Shown here one piece after another: positions 35,035 through 47,500 of a stretch of DNA of 64,000 nucleotides (the stretch's first letter is position 1; each line of letters starts with the position of its first letter). The DNA is from Desmodesmus armatus. Its lineage: Eukaryota; Chlorophyta; Chlorophyceae; Sphaeropleales; Scenedesmaceae. The translations under genes were made by a program, and so were the position numbers. The notes beneath the pieces are model-generated. The model saw only the letters and a list, made by a program, of their open reading frames with translations. It was not told the origin of the DNA and ran no database searches. Location of the stretch: contig VIIQ02000322.1 in NCBI GenBank assembly GCA_007449985.2, forward strand, positions 1 through 64,000. The letters are read 5' to 3'.

Positions 35035-37064
35035 AGGTGTTTGTGGTGCAACGCTGAATGCCACAGTGTCGCTGTCGCTGCGTCCAGTGCCAGTGCTGAT
35101 GGCCAGCCTGGCAGTATATGAGCCGGGGGCCAGCTTGAATGAGGCAGTGGGGCCCTGACAACAGCAACAGCAGCAGCAGCGGCAACAGCAAGCGGCTCAG
35201 CATTCATCCCACTAGCTTGTGTGCGCGTCCTGAGCAGCCTTTACTATGCTGGTGTGTTGACAGGCTGAGTGGCGGCCGGGAAGTTCCAGAGCACCTCGCA
35301 TGCCAACAGCTTGTGAAGGCTTCTTCCACCTCAACATCACAGGAGGCGCCTGAGTAACAAGCATGTTGCACCCTTGCGCAGGTGACTGCGGAACAATGAA
35401 ACATCAGCTAAACCCCAAACCCACCTTTGCCACCTTCCTGCTGCCCTCTGGCCCAGTAACGCGCCACTGGTACCTGCTGATGCTGCCCCCTGCCTCACCC
35501 GCTGACCTGCTGCCATCCAACATCACCACTGCCCCTTCTGGAGAGGTTGAGGGCAACACTGAGCCAGCTGCTGGGGAGGATATGAGGGCGGTGGGACCTG
35601 TGCAGGGGGCATGGCAGGGGTGATGGTGGGCAGAGGTTGGATGGCAGGCAGATGGGAGGGATGTGTGGGTGTGACGGCACTGTTTATGTGGTGACAGCAT
35701 TGATAATGAGCTGACAGAGGTTCAGGTGACAAGGGGCACCGTGCCAGCTGCTGGGGAGGATATGATGGCGGTGAGACCTGTGCAGGCGTACATGGGACGC
35801 TGGGGGTGGAGGGGGAGGGGTGGTCTGATAGGGGCTACAGGAGGCAGCAAGACGAGGGAATGGAAGGGTTTGATGCTCTTGCCCTCAGCGTCAGTGTGCA
35901 GTTCTGCATGGGGGCTGAGTGCTAGTGTGCAGATACACTACACCCGTTGGCAATTGGTGAGCTTTCATCAAGTGGGGTCACAATGCTGCATCCAACAGGA
36001 CCTATTGAGTTTTCACAAACACCTCGGCCCCAGGTGACGCTAGAACCCAACTGCACCCCAAAGACCACGAATCACCTTCCAATCCAGCTATCCAGTCCGT
36101 GTTGGCGATTGCAGCATCAGCCGCTGACGCAGCACTGGCTGCCACTACCGCAGCCGCCGGCGTCGCCCGCCGACGTGCTCCGGTACTGCTGCTGCGAGCG
36201 GTAACCGTACTGTTGCTGCGGCGCCGCCGGCTGCTGGCTTTGTATGTTCCTGTATACGGCACTGCTTCTGCTGCCGTGCTGTCAGTCGATCCTGCTGCTG
36301 TTGCCAGGCGCTGCCTTAGCTGCCGTGACCACTGCCGCCGGTGCTCCCCATGCTGCTGCTGCTGCTGCTGGAAGGGTGTCAGTGCTGGGTTGGTGGGGTG
36401 CTGTCCTGTTGAGGGCGCCCCATCTGAACTGGCTGTCAAGCCTGCAGCAAAGCCCCTGCAGCAAAGCCAAACAGTGAGAGTTAGGGATGCAGACTGCTGT
36501 GTTGCATCACTGTACCACCCAGCATCGGTCCTGCCTCCCTGTCCTAAGAGCCCCTAACCCCTGACGTAACGACTTGAACTTGTCATTTGGCAGCTACCCA
36601 AGCAGTATAGTGCTGGGTTCAGCTGGTGCTGTGGCATTTAGGGCACGTAGGGCACCCCATCAGCAGCACAATGTTGGATCGCTGCTGTTGCGCATGATGT
36701 GGGCTTATCATCAATCCTCACGTCCACCCGCAACTCCACTGGATTATTAGGGAGTGCCCAGCACAGGGTGCAGGCATGCTGCTGCTGAAGGCAAGTGTGC
36801 ACAGAGCTGGGCAGGTGAAGGGCCCTGTGACGGTGCTGGCTGAGCAGTGCTGCTGAAACCGGCCATGTAGCTGCACCCCAACACCAACGCCCCAAAGGTT
36901 TGATTTACTACATATGTGGGCTGTCAGGGGACACCGGGACTGTGTTGATTGTGCAGCAGACAGTAAACTCTGATGGTCCCAGCACACCTGGTGCAGTGGT
37001 CTCCAGGTGCGCAGTGGCCCAACAGCAGCAGCCACAGGAGCCAAATGCACCCCCGTGCTATCAT
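32936..37064 (-). CDS. Secreted PKD-like, proline-rich, cysteine-repeat protein
   Basis: The gene starts with an ATG at 37064 and a clear signal peptide (MIARGCIWLLWLLLLGHCAPG), donor at 36988. An exon near 36770-36640 (PVELRVDVRIDDKP) is likely but not phased. Then 36441-36076, 35597-35425, 35154-34794, 34576-34454, 34145-33847, 33531-33457 and 33064-32936 join in phase to a TAG stop. A PKD-like beta-sandwich spans 35597-35040 (VVMLDGSRSAG, SRYQWRVTGPEG, FKLAPGSYTARLAIS). It is followed by Thr/Pro-rich and VTPPP/PPPP linkers, as in algal cell-wall glycoproteins, and by two ~35-residue repeats sharing GDY and CCRDAAA (DYDVLTKADDWDALQSCC and LWELCCRDAAA). The product is probably an extracellular matrix protein; the exact role is unknown. 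Confidence 0.65.
35728..35790 (-). repeat. Copy of PKD-gene exon 5' end with acceptor
   Basis: CTGCACAG followed by GTC-CACCGCC-TCATATCC and CCCAGCAGCTGGC repeats the acceptor and start of the exon at 35597, with few changes. Confidence 0.9.
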
Positions 37065-39238
37065 AGCTGACGCCGTGGCTTCATGTGTGGGCCTGTGTGG
37101 CGATAAGTGTAGCGCAAAGACAGAACTGGGCGAAGGTGTGCTCAACTACGGTGTGATTGCAGAACGCGGTACGAAACCATAGCGTTGTTGATGTGGATCA
37201 CGAATGGGTGTCTTTGGTGCTCGCGGAGCGATTGTGTTGGTCCCGCACCGGCAGTCTCCTTGACTTCCAACGGCACTTCTGGTGATCCGATACCAGAGTT
37301 GCTGTGCAGACCGCAGGTCTTCACCTAGACAGCATTTTAAGGTCTCCAAGAGTAGGACTGAGCAAACCGCGTCAGAACAGTAGGGTCCGGGGGAGTGATC
37401 AGCAGCTGGTGCTCACGGCACGGCTCATGGCAGGGCACTGTTCCGAGTTTACCTTGAAAGAATCTTGTGTTTGAGATTTGAAAACGCTTGAGTTGTGCGT
37501 GTTGGCCAGAGCTTGGGGTTGAGTGCTTTACCCTAGGGTAAAGTGCTTTACCCTAATGTGGCAATGAGATACCAGCACCCAAGGCGACCTGATATAACAG
37601 CCCTGCATTCACATTGAAGTCCTTCAAGTATCTGTTGACTCCCAAGCGCAAGTCTACCCACTGGGCCAGTGCCTCACAACAGTATGCTGCCACCCCATGC
37701 GGTGGAGGCACCTGTGTACAGCGGGCCCCTGTCAATGCTCTTGCAGGCGTCAGGCATGATTACAGAACACTCAGAGGCAGCTGCACAGCCGCAGCCTGCG
37801 CTGCAAATGCCGTTTCAGTGGCAGAGCAGCGCCAGGCTGGCGCTGTTGGACTGAACATGGAGGAGTAAGCAACATTTTCAACTGCAGCTAATAGCCTGTG
37901 GGGCCTCCAAGTGTCAGAAGTCCGTTGCAACTGGGTGGGATCTCCTGGCATGGTCAAACCCTAGGTGACGACAGCTCACAAAGGACCAAACCGCCACAGG
38001 CTGTACACAGGCTTGGCCAACACCATGGTGTACGTAGTGCCTGCATTGTACATCTGCGGTGCACGTATTGCCTGCCGTTAATGTAGTGCCTGCATTGCAC
38101 ATCTGCAACGCTTCCAAGCCCTCTGCTGCACTGACCACAAGTGGCCGGAGACCTCGGGGCCTGACACGTGCTGCCACAAGACTACGGCATTGAGCAAACA
38201 GTAATTGGATGTCACACAGAACATCGCCCGTTTGGGGAGCCAACATAAGGCTCATTGGGCATTGGAGCAAACAACCAGTGGTACTCCAGCCACCACACAC
38301 CACTGCCAAAGTTTGCCTGTGCACATTGCAGGTGCCGGCCACTAAGCAAGCTTTCCCAGCTGGCAGTGAAAGCAGCATGCTTGGCAATGCAGGCATTAAG
38401 GTAGCAAGGGATAGCTGCTGCACCATCGCACACCATGCTAGGTTTCCAGGGGCTTTGACACACTAGCGGCATGTTGCTGTGTGCATCAACTGCTGAGCAC
38501 AGACCCTATACCCTACACTCCACATCCTAGCTGGTGTCACATCCCCAGCCTGCTGGGGGTACAGCTGCAGCACCAGAGATGGTCCATGGCAGCGTGACAG
38601 GCTGACAATACATACCTTGCAATGTAATTGCAACTGCACAGCTCAAATCAGTCCCACGAGCCTAATCAATTGGAGACTTCAGCTGTGGATGTGCCTTGAA
38701 ACAATGCCTCCAGGACAACACTTGCACTACAGTCAACCACAACCATGAAGAGCTTAGGTAGTCGGCTTGACTCAAGGCATAGACTATTGTCCATAGCGCT
38801 ACCCAAGCCTGCCGTCGCAGCAGGCATGTCGGATGTTGCCATCACACCAGCAAAATCAGCCCAACGGCCTAAACCAGCGATATGTGTATGTGCTGGTGTG
38901 CTGCTGCAGCCCACATTCAGCGCAGTGTGGTGATGCACATGCACGTGAGCTGTGCTGCAACACTGGGCACACAGGGCCCAGCCTGCAGAAGTTGCTCTGC
39001 TAGACAGCCAGTTCACAGGCTCAAATCGAGCCAGGAAAGTCATCGGCTTCTCAACAACTTGTGTGCGACAGCCACCCTGCCCCATAGCCAACACGTCACA
39101 ATCAATCACATTCACTCAGTGGGGTTCACATAGTAGACATCTTGCTGGCAAGACGCAGCATGGCACAGCATGGCAACGCCATGCACTGCACGCCATATAC
39201 AAACACGCCATATGCACACCTGCAGCCTCTACATCTCC
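37065..39238. other. Gap between the two PKD-like genes; short tandem repeat
   Basis: No coding region is supported. At 38034-38107 the string TAGTGCCTGCATTG-ACATCTGC occurs twice about 57 bases apart. CTTTACCCTA is repeated at 37527-37556. Confidence 0.4.
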
Positions 39239-40041
39239 TCAGTCTCCTATGCTATTCTTTGCAGGCCCCGGTGCTCCGGCCCTAGTAGGTGCTGGGGTCA
39301 GCAGTGCCGCCTGGTCCTCAGGGCCAAAGTCATCATAGTCATGGCTGGGGGGAGGGCGGGGCTTGGGGCCAAGGGGGGTAGGGCCAAGGGAGGGCGAAGG
39401 GGAGGGGAGCGGCGCTGCTGCTGCTGGTGAAAGAGGTGGTACCTCTGCTGCTGGAGTTGCTGCTGCTGGTGCTGTTGGTGGTTGTGATGAGGAGTCCACA
39501 GCTGCAGGTGTAGGGGCTAGCGGGGCTAGTGGTGCTTGCGTAGCAGCAGCAGCAGCAGCCTGCTGCTGTTGCTGCTGCTGCTGCTGCTCCCACTGATGTT
39601 GCATCCAGTGCTGCTGCTGCCGCTGCTGCAGGCGCGCCTGCTGTCGAAACTGCTCTTGCTCTTGCTGCTGCTGACGCATGTATAGCTGCTGCTGGTGCTG
39701 CCTTTGCCGCTCAAAAGCAGCGGCAGCAGCCTGTGCAGCAGTGATGTCAGCCAAACCAGCTCCTGCTGCGCTGCCGCCGCCGCTGCTGCTGCTTCCAAGA
39801 GTGCGGTTTGCGGCTGGTGCAACAGGCGACTGCTGGGGCTTCGGCTGCTGCTTTGGTATCTGCTGGGGCTGCTGCTTTTGTGGTGTGGGAATGGGTGTGG
39901 GTCCAAGTATCTTGAAGGCATCCTCCGTTGATGCACTGCTGTCAGAGCTGTCTACCACTATCAGCTTCACACGATAGGCCCCAGGAGGTAGTGCCAACAC
40001 CACCTGCTCACCCACATACTCCCTCGTACTCTCGCCGACGC

Positions 40042-40081
<40 letters not shown>

Positions 40082-40224
40082 GTCTCCTGCCTTGCCGGTC
40101 CCTGCTGCTGGCCCAGTAAGGCGCCAGGTCCACTTTGTGATGTGTCGGCCCCTTGGTGCCCTGCTCTGCCGCCCATCCAGAGTGACCTTGGCACTGCCTG
40201 GTGGCAACACCTTGCCGCCAGCCT

Positions 40225-40262
<38 letters not shown>

Positions 40263-40405
40263 TGAGGCTTCAACGGCTCCTTGGTGATGGTGAATGTTGC
40301 TGTTGATGTGACCAGGCTGGCCACCCAGTCAGGGGAGCTGTCTGACTGCGGTGGCTGCTTGGACATTGGGCTGCCAGCCAGCAGCTGCCTGTGTGACGCT
40401 GTTGC

Positions 40406-40440
<35 letters not shown>

Positions 40441-40543
40441 CAGCTGCAGCTTCTGCACCAGCAGCTGCTGCTGGTAGTGGGTGTAAGTCTCCGCCATCGC
40501 TTCTGCGAGCAGTCAAAATCACAAGGCTTCTATGACGACCCAT
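39239..40543 (-). CDS. PKD-like, Gln- and Pro-rich protein (paralogue of the 33-37 kb gene)
   Basis: One open frame of about 434 codons runs from an ATG at 40543. After a low-complexity Ala/Thr start it reads SPDWVASLVTSTATFTITK, then a PKD-like fold (SAKVTLDGRQS, HITKWTWRLTGPA, VVLALPPGAYRVKLIVVDSS) interrupted by two poly-Ser loops. The rest is Gln- and Pro-rich, ending in an acidic DYDDFGPED segment. Order and motifs (TDWIAG / PDWVAS, WRLTGP / WRVTGP, LPPGAYRVKL / LAPGSYTARL) match the gene at 33-37 kb, so the two are tandem paralogues. No signal peptide is visible here, so 5' exons may be missing upstream. An alternative is that both parts belong to one long gene. Confidence 0.55.
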
Positions 40544-41081
40544 GCCACTTGGTGCCACTAGATGCGATCTGGCTGACGATCTCGTGCGCAGAGAACCAGC
40601 TGCAATAAGGGCCGCTATACATTGAAAGTATGAGCCCTGCTGATGCGAACCATGCTTTCACTGTCAGAGAACAAGCTGCCGCATCGCAGTGCTTGCAGCT
40701 GCCTTTGTGAACCGAGCATTGGGCATCACAAATGCACATGCCGGGCTTCTGCTACACCTTTGACCACCCTGGCTCTGCCCTGCCTGGTGCTGCTGTCATC
40801 ACAGTCACTGCCATGCTTACCTGGGGCTGATGAAGTTCCTTGCTGCACTTGCACATCCATACAGTGCTACTATGGCAATCAGTAGAGCTGTTGAAGCTCT
40901 CTTCATTGCTGGTTATCAATTGGCGGGGCCTGCTGACGTCTGACCATCGGTGCTAGCTATAGAGAGCATGCTGGAAGGGACCACAAGTGTCACTTGATCT
41001 GATTGTCTTCGCGGTGCTTTGAACCAACAGCACGTATGTGATTAGGTAGTTGTTGGAGACACCAAAATCAAACGAACACCG

Positions 41082-41495
41082 TCAGGGATGCTGTTGCTGT
41101 TGCAGGGAGCTTTGACAGTCCCTTTGCTCAGGCTCCTGCTGACAGGATGAGTGCACCGGGTGAGCCTGGATCACAACTTCAAAAAAGTAAAAGAGCAACG
41201 TTGTGACTTTCAAAACTGGTTTCAAAGGTCGAGTGCTGCCGATTGCAAAGATGACTGCTGCGCGCTCTTGGTGATGGCGCCCAATGGTGTGCACCGCGTC
41301 ACCCAGCTGCAGGAAAGCTTCGATTAGCCATCGAAACCAGCCATACAACACCAAACAGCGGTACTCAGTCAACGCCTGAGCAGAGTCACTGCTGAACTTT
41401 GACCGCACCGCAGCTGCGACCTGTGAAAGAAGAGGGCTCGCATCGCCCCAAACATTGAAAACCACTGCACGGGTGTAACACCGTGACTCCGCCAC
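41082..41495 (-). CDS. ORF of unknown function, partial
   Basis: This minus frame of about 137 codons has balanced composition with an aromatic, helical stretch (EYRCLVLYGWFRWLIEAFLQ) and KVTTLLFYFFEVVIQAH. It has no ATG at its listed start. It lies just beyond the stop of the AP-1 gamma-adaptin gene, so it may be a separate small gene or a relic. The family is not recognised. Confidence 0.25.
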   Translation of the reverse strand: MAESRCYTRAVVFNVWGDASPLLSQVAAAVRSKFSSDSAQALTEYRCLVLYGWFRWLIEAFLQLGDAVHTIGRHHQERAAVIFAIGSTRPLKPVLKVTTLLFYFFEVVIQAHPVHSSCQQEPEQRDCQSSLQQQQHP

Positions 41496-41590
41496 TAGTC
41501 ACACAGCCCCTCAATACACCACCTTGCGTGCCACATGGCATTGCACACACTCTGACTGTACCCCATGCATCCACCCTGCAGCTCAGCACC

Positions 41591-44500
41591 TCACAAGCCA
41601 GGTGGAAAGTTAGACACCTCGACCTGCTGCACCACCGGCTGGCCCCCCTTGCTGTAGTTGAGCCTCAGCCGCATCACCAGCCCCTTGGCCCCACCGCTGC
41701 TGTTGGTGACTCGCAGGGCCTGGCGGACGGAGCCACCTAGGCCTGGCAGCACGCTGCCACTGGCTGGCTCAAGCTGCAGCGACAGGTACTTCGGCACGGC
41801 GGCCTGCAGCAGCAGCAGCAGCAGCAACAGTAGCAGATGGCAGCGACTGTGAGAGACAAACAAAAATGACAAATTCACCAACCTGAAGGTAAACTTTGGT
41901 CAGAATATCCAGCCCCCTTTGTGGACATCCAGCGCCTGTACAGCCGTCATCCCCCACCCCTTTCCAGCCCATGACGGACACCAAAACGACGATACTGCCC
42001 TCATACCCTTCGACCTTGGCCCCTGCCGACTTAATCTCCCTCCTCCCCCCTCCCGCTATCTCACCTGCAGGTTGAAGTCTGTGAGGTCATCCAGCCCGTT
42101 GTTGACCGCCAGTGCCTGTACCGCCGTGACCCCTGCCTCCCCAGGCACAGCCGCAACATCAAAGCTCACACGCAGCCCATCCTGGTCAAACACAACCATC
42201 TGGTGGCTGCCTGAGGCTGCTGCTGCTGCTGCTGCTGCTGGGGCTGCTGCAGGGCCCCGCCTAGCAGGTCTGCCAAGGGGTCCTGTAAAGCAGTTGCAAC
42301 AGCAGTACGGGCAGGTGTGTGTGGGCTGACTGCGTACTTGAGCTAGTGACAAACGCACCAAAACGCATGACACGAAACACATGTTCATGTGTCTTCCTGT
42401 CTGGTGACAGGGGCATCCTCCTGACAAGTAAGCCACACCCTTGGCTGCTGCCTCCAATCATCCCTCCCTCCCTCCCTGCTTTCCTCCCATATCACTACAG
42501 CATGACACGCCACCTACCGCTCCTGCTGGTGCTGGTTGGCTGCCTCCCAACATGTCCAAGAGGTTTGCTGCTGCTGCTGGTGCTGCTGCTGGTGAGGGCC
42601 CCAGCAAGTCGTCCAGCCCCCCCACAGCTGCTGTGCCAGCAGTGGATGTGGGCCCTCTGCCCACCCCACTGTGTGACACACGCCCTACTGCTGCTGCTGC
42701 TGCATCCAGACCACCCAGCAGGTCAACAAGGTCGTCACCAGCTGCCGCTGCTGCTGGTGCTGCTGCTGACACCGCTGCTGCTGCTGCTGGTGCCGCTCCA
42801 CCTGCACAGCGTGGTGAGAAGGCACATGACAAAGAAAACAAGTTGACAGACCGCCAGACCACCATTGCATCCTCATGGCGCACACACAATAACCTCTTAC
42901 ACATACATGCACACCAGGCTATAGGTTGAAGAAAACGAGTACCGCTGAAAACCGCCCCCCCCCCACCCCTCACACCTGTTGATGCTGCGGGTGTAGCTCC
43001 CCGCTGCTGAGCTGTGGGTCCTCAATGGCTGGCATGCGCTCCAGCAGCTGAGGTGTGATGGCTGCGTGTCCCTCCAGCAGCCGGCTGTACTCACAGCAGC
43101 GGGACTGGACCTCTAGGTGGGGGCTCACACGGTACCGGGACACCAGCACCGACAGGCGGGACGTCTGCAAAAGCGGGGAGGGGGGGGGGACCACGTGTTG
43201 GGTGGAAAGCAGTGCGGAAGCAATGCGACATGGCGTAAGTGACGGCAGAGCATAACAACCACGCAAACCCTCCCCCTTACCCCCCCCCCTGCCGCCCCCC
43301 GCCCCAGTGCATCCAAGGCAATCCCACCCACCCACTCTGCCCCCCACAGCAGCACACATAACCCCAGCCCTCAAACCTCATATTGCAACACATAAACACA
43401 CATACTGCATGCTGTCATATCAAAACCTTGCACTCTTGGATACCCCTCCCCCCCCCTCCTTTCTGCCACCCCGTCCCACCTGGCTGGGCAGTCTTGCTGT
43501 GAGCTTGGCTGCTGCAGTGAGCGCCACCTCAAGTGCTGCGGGGGGCAGGCGGGGCCGCCGAGTGATGAGGGACTCCAGGGCGTCAACCACACCTGACTCA
43601 CTCACTGAGGAGGCGGGCTCATCCTCAAGCAGGGGGCCACCACTGCCTGTGGGACGAGAGGGGGGCGAGGGGAGGGGGGATGTCAGAATGTTGTTGAGGA
43701 GTGGGGGGGAGGCATAAGGGGACACAGCTAAGAGAGGGGGCCATCCGGGTTGTGATGTGAGGGGGTGGAGGCAGGGAGAAACAAGGGGAGGACGCAGAAG
43801 AACAGACCCACGATAGCAGCGGCAGCAGCACCCCTGGTGAGCACACCCCCTCGCCTACCCCTGCTCCTTTCAAATGTTGCGCCCCCCCCCCCCCCCCCCG
43901 ACACCGCCCCACCACAAATAAACAGGTATGCTGCCTACAACCTTGCCAATGTAGCCTGCGTCTGTCGTCCAATCAGAAGCATGCCACTCTACTCACGTAT
44001 CTTCCATGTCAAGACATACATACGCACACCTGTGGCAGCAAACTTCCATTGCCCCCCCCCCCGCCCCCAAACACCACCATCAACCCCCTCACAAGGTTGG
44101 CAGCATCCTATACGGCTGTTGAGGGGCACAGATAGATAGCCAGGTAGGTGCGGAACACCATAATGCTTGGTACCGGGGTGCATGTCAGCACGGCCCCATA
44201 TCAAAACTGACCAATCACTGAAAACATGGAGTGAAACATGCTCGAGTGATGACCAGGCACCAGCATTAACAGCCCCCCCCCCTCACCAGTTGGCAGCATC
44301 TCCCCGTACTCCCCAATGCACCAGGCTGCCGCGTACAGCAGTGCAGGCTCGCCAGCCCCTGGTCCCGCCAGTGCCTCCACCAGTGCACTGTGCAGCCGCC
44401 TCACCGCATAGGGCTGGAGCTCCTCAGCATTGCTCACTAGGCTGATCAAGTTGTGAACCACCGACTCCTTCACATAACCACCAGCCTGCACGTGTTGAGT

Positions 44501-47500
44501 GAAGGAGAGGGGAGCAGTGCGAGGTTTGTCAAGAGGCACAGACCACGACCTGTGGAAGAGAGCCCCTGTCACATAATGCTCACTAAATATTGTAGGCACG
44601 CTCCAAACGGCATTACATGCCATTTGAACGGCATGCTGAAAGGGGGGAAAAGGCGGCACCACGCAACCGCAGCAGGAACCCTTCCCCCTGGCCTCAAACG
44701 CCCCTCACCCCACTGCCCCCCCCCCCTCTCCTCACCTGCACCAGTACGCAGAGCAGGTTGTCAAAGTGCCAGCGCCTGTCTGGTGCGAACCGCGTGATGA
44801 GGGCGGCAATCTTGGCTGTCAGGTCCGGCTTGAACTCACTGTCACACACTGCCAGGTAGTCTAACAGCTCACGCGTCAAATTACTGCACAGCCATCAGAC
44901 AGCACAGCACAGGACAGTAACGCACAGTAAAGTACAGCACAGCGCAGCACACAGGACAGCACAAAAGTGCATGCTGTCAGAATAGTCAACATTCCACACA
45001 TAGATGTGCGTCTGCAGTCGCTGTCACACACAGCCGGGTAGTCAAGCTGCTCAAGAGCCAGCTTGTTGCACAGACACCAAACAGCACACAACACCGTGTT
45101 GTGGCAGTACAACACACAGGTCAGCAAATAGTGCACATAGTGCTCTCACACATACTTGAAACGCGTGGCACTAGTGGTCTACAGTCCTCTACTTGCCGCA
45201 CCGCCCTCAACCAGCCCCCCCCCCCCCCCCATGATATGCTGCAGCGCTATTTCCAGCAGGACACTGCCAGCAAACACACAGTGTCACCCTTGCACAGCAA
45301 GAACTGCTGACACACTCCTGACACTAACCCCCACACCGCCCATGCCTTCCCATATTTGGGAGTTAGGGCGCCTAAACCAGCCAGCAAACTACCTCCTACC
45401 GCTCATGAGCTAGACAGCAGGCAGCTGCCTAGTGATGAGTTGCCTGAGAGTGGCAACGACACCTCCCCTCCCCCAGCAGCCTCTCCACTTCTCCAGCCCA
45501 TTCCTCATCATATGTTTCCCTCGCTCACCAGGGAGTACAACCGCTCCAGGGCTCGCCGTGTGCTGAGGTGCGTGTGAGTGAAAACGCCCCCCCCCCCCCT
45601 TTCCCCACCCCCCCCCCCTCACCGTATGTTCGCCTCGTTGACCAGGGAGTAGACCAGCTCCAGGGCCCGCCGCCTGATGCTGACGTCAGCATCCTTCACA
45701 CAGTCGACAATGGTGGCACGGTGGCGCTGCACTGCCTGGGTGTCAACAGCAACAACCTGTGCAACACAAGAAAAAAGTGTGTGAGAGGGGGGGAGGGGGC
45801 ACAAGTCAGGGAAGGGTCACATAAGGTCAGGACCATCATGCAAGGCAGCGATGATGCAGCTGTTGACGGCGCCTGCAGACACAGAGTATCTCAGAACGAG
45901 TGTTGCCTTACAGCGAGAGCAGATCCTTCATGTATGGTGCACGATGTGCCAACCCAGACAGCTTGCTTTGACAGCAGCTCACGATGGGTCAACCTGCCGC
46001 AGCACCAACGTAAGCACAACCGACAACCACACCCGCGGGTGTGTTGCGTCTTGCACATCCGTTGGTTCACCCACAAGAAACCCATTGGCCACCCTCCAAC
46101 ACCCAACCCACCTACACCTCTCCCACCCACACCCACCTTCGCCAACGTGTTGAGTGCCACGTATCGTATGTTGTTGTCCCTGTTGGCCAGGAATCTGCCC
46201 AGTATGTTGACGGCCATCACCCTCAGCCCCCCAATGGTCTCAATGCCCATGATGGTGGCAACAGCCTCGTACAGAATGGCCCAGCCTGCGTTGCGACCGC
46301 CCTCTACCGAGGCCGCCACTTGGGCAAGGATGTCCGTCATGGCGTCACTGGCGTCAGCATTGCCGCGACCTGGAAGGTGGGGGGAGGGGGCGCGTCTTTT
46401 TGGGGGGCGAGGAGGCCTGGAAGGGAGCGGGAGTGTTTGTGCGCAATTTCAAAGAGAGGTGGAGCTGGCAGCCCTCTTGCTGCCTAGTACAGTATGGCCC
46501 AGCCAGCATTCCCACCGCCCTCCACTAAGGCCGCCACTTGGGCGAGGATGTCTGTCATGGCGTCACTGGCGTCGGCATTGCCGCGACCTGGTTGCAAAGG
46601 GATGCGGCAAGAGGAGAACTGGTGAGCGAGATGCACATGGTGAGAGCATCGCACTGTCATGGGACGGATCAGACGACGCTGTGCAGATGAATTGTTGACA
46701 GCATCCAGATTGATGATATCTTGACCACAACTCTGGATCTGCACGGCGTCAAGTAGTGTGTCAGCAGTCTCCATCAGGGTCTGCAATGTGCCTCAAAACG
46801 ATAGCCAGCAGTTCCCTGAAAATGCCAATCACCTGAAGTTTCCCACCCTGCCTCCCTGCCTCACCACACCGGCTCCTTTTTCCCCACTTTGAATCGGCCT
46901 TCGGCCAAACCCCCGATTGCTGCCACCCCCACCCCCTTCCACATCTGCGCATGCTGCCCCTGTGCCTGTGCGCCCATTCTTGCACCCCCCCCCCCCAATA
47001 AAACATGCTAGCTACACTTGTATCCTCTCTGCTTAACACACCCTGTGCTCAACAGTCACCTCCCTGCACTCCCCCCCCCTTACGTCACTCACCCAGCACC
47101 CTGAGCAGCTGCAGGATCTTGACCTGGAGGTAGGGGTCAGTGATGCCACCCACATCATACTCAGGGTTGAACCCACCCTGGGCACATACAGAGACACACA
47201 CACATACATCAACAGGACAGGAAGGTCAGCACAATGCACTTGGAAGCTCCCACTGTCAATACACTGACACCAGCCTCACCACCACCACTCCAACATGCCT
47301 TGTGGTGACAGTGCGCTTGCTTGAGTGGCTACCACCCTGGCAGGCTTGTCCGTCCCTTGCGCACGCACACACAAGCATGTGCTGGAGTGTCTGAAACATC
47401 CGCGTACCGCATGTACATCAAGCTCCTGTACCGCACCTGCAGCAGCCCCCTCAGCATCTTGCACAGTGTGGGCACGTGCGCCCTGTAGCGCTCCACCGCG

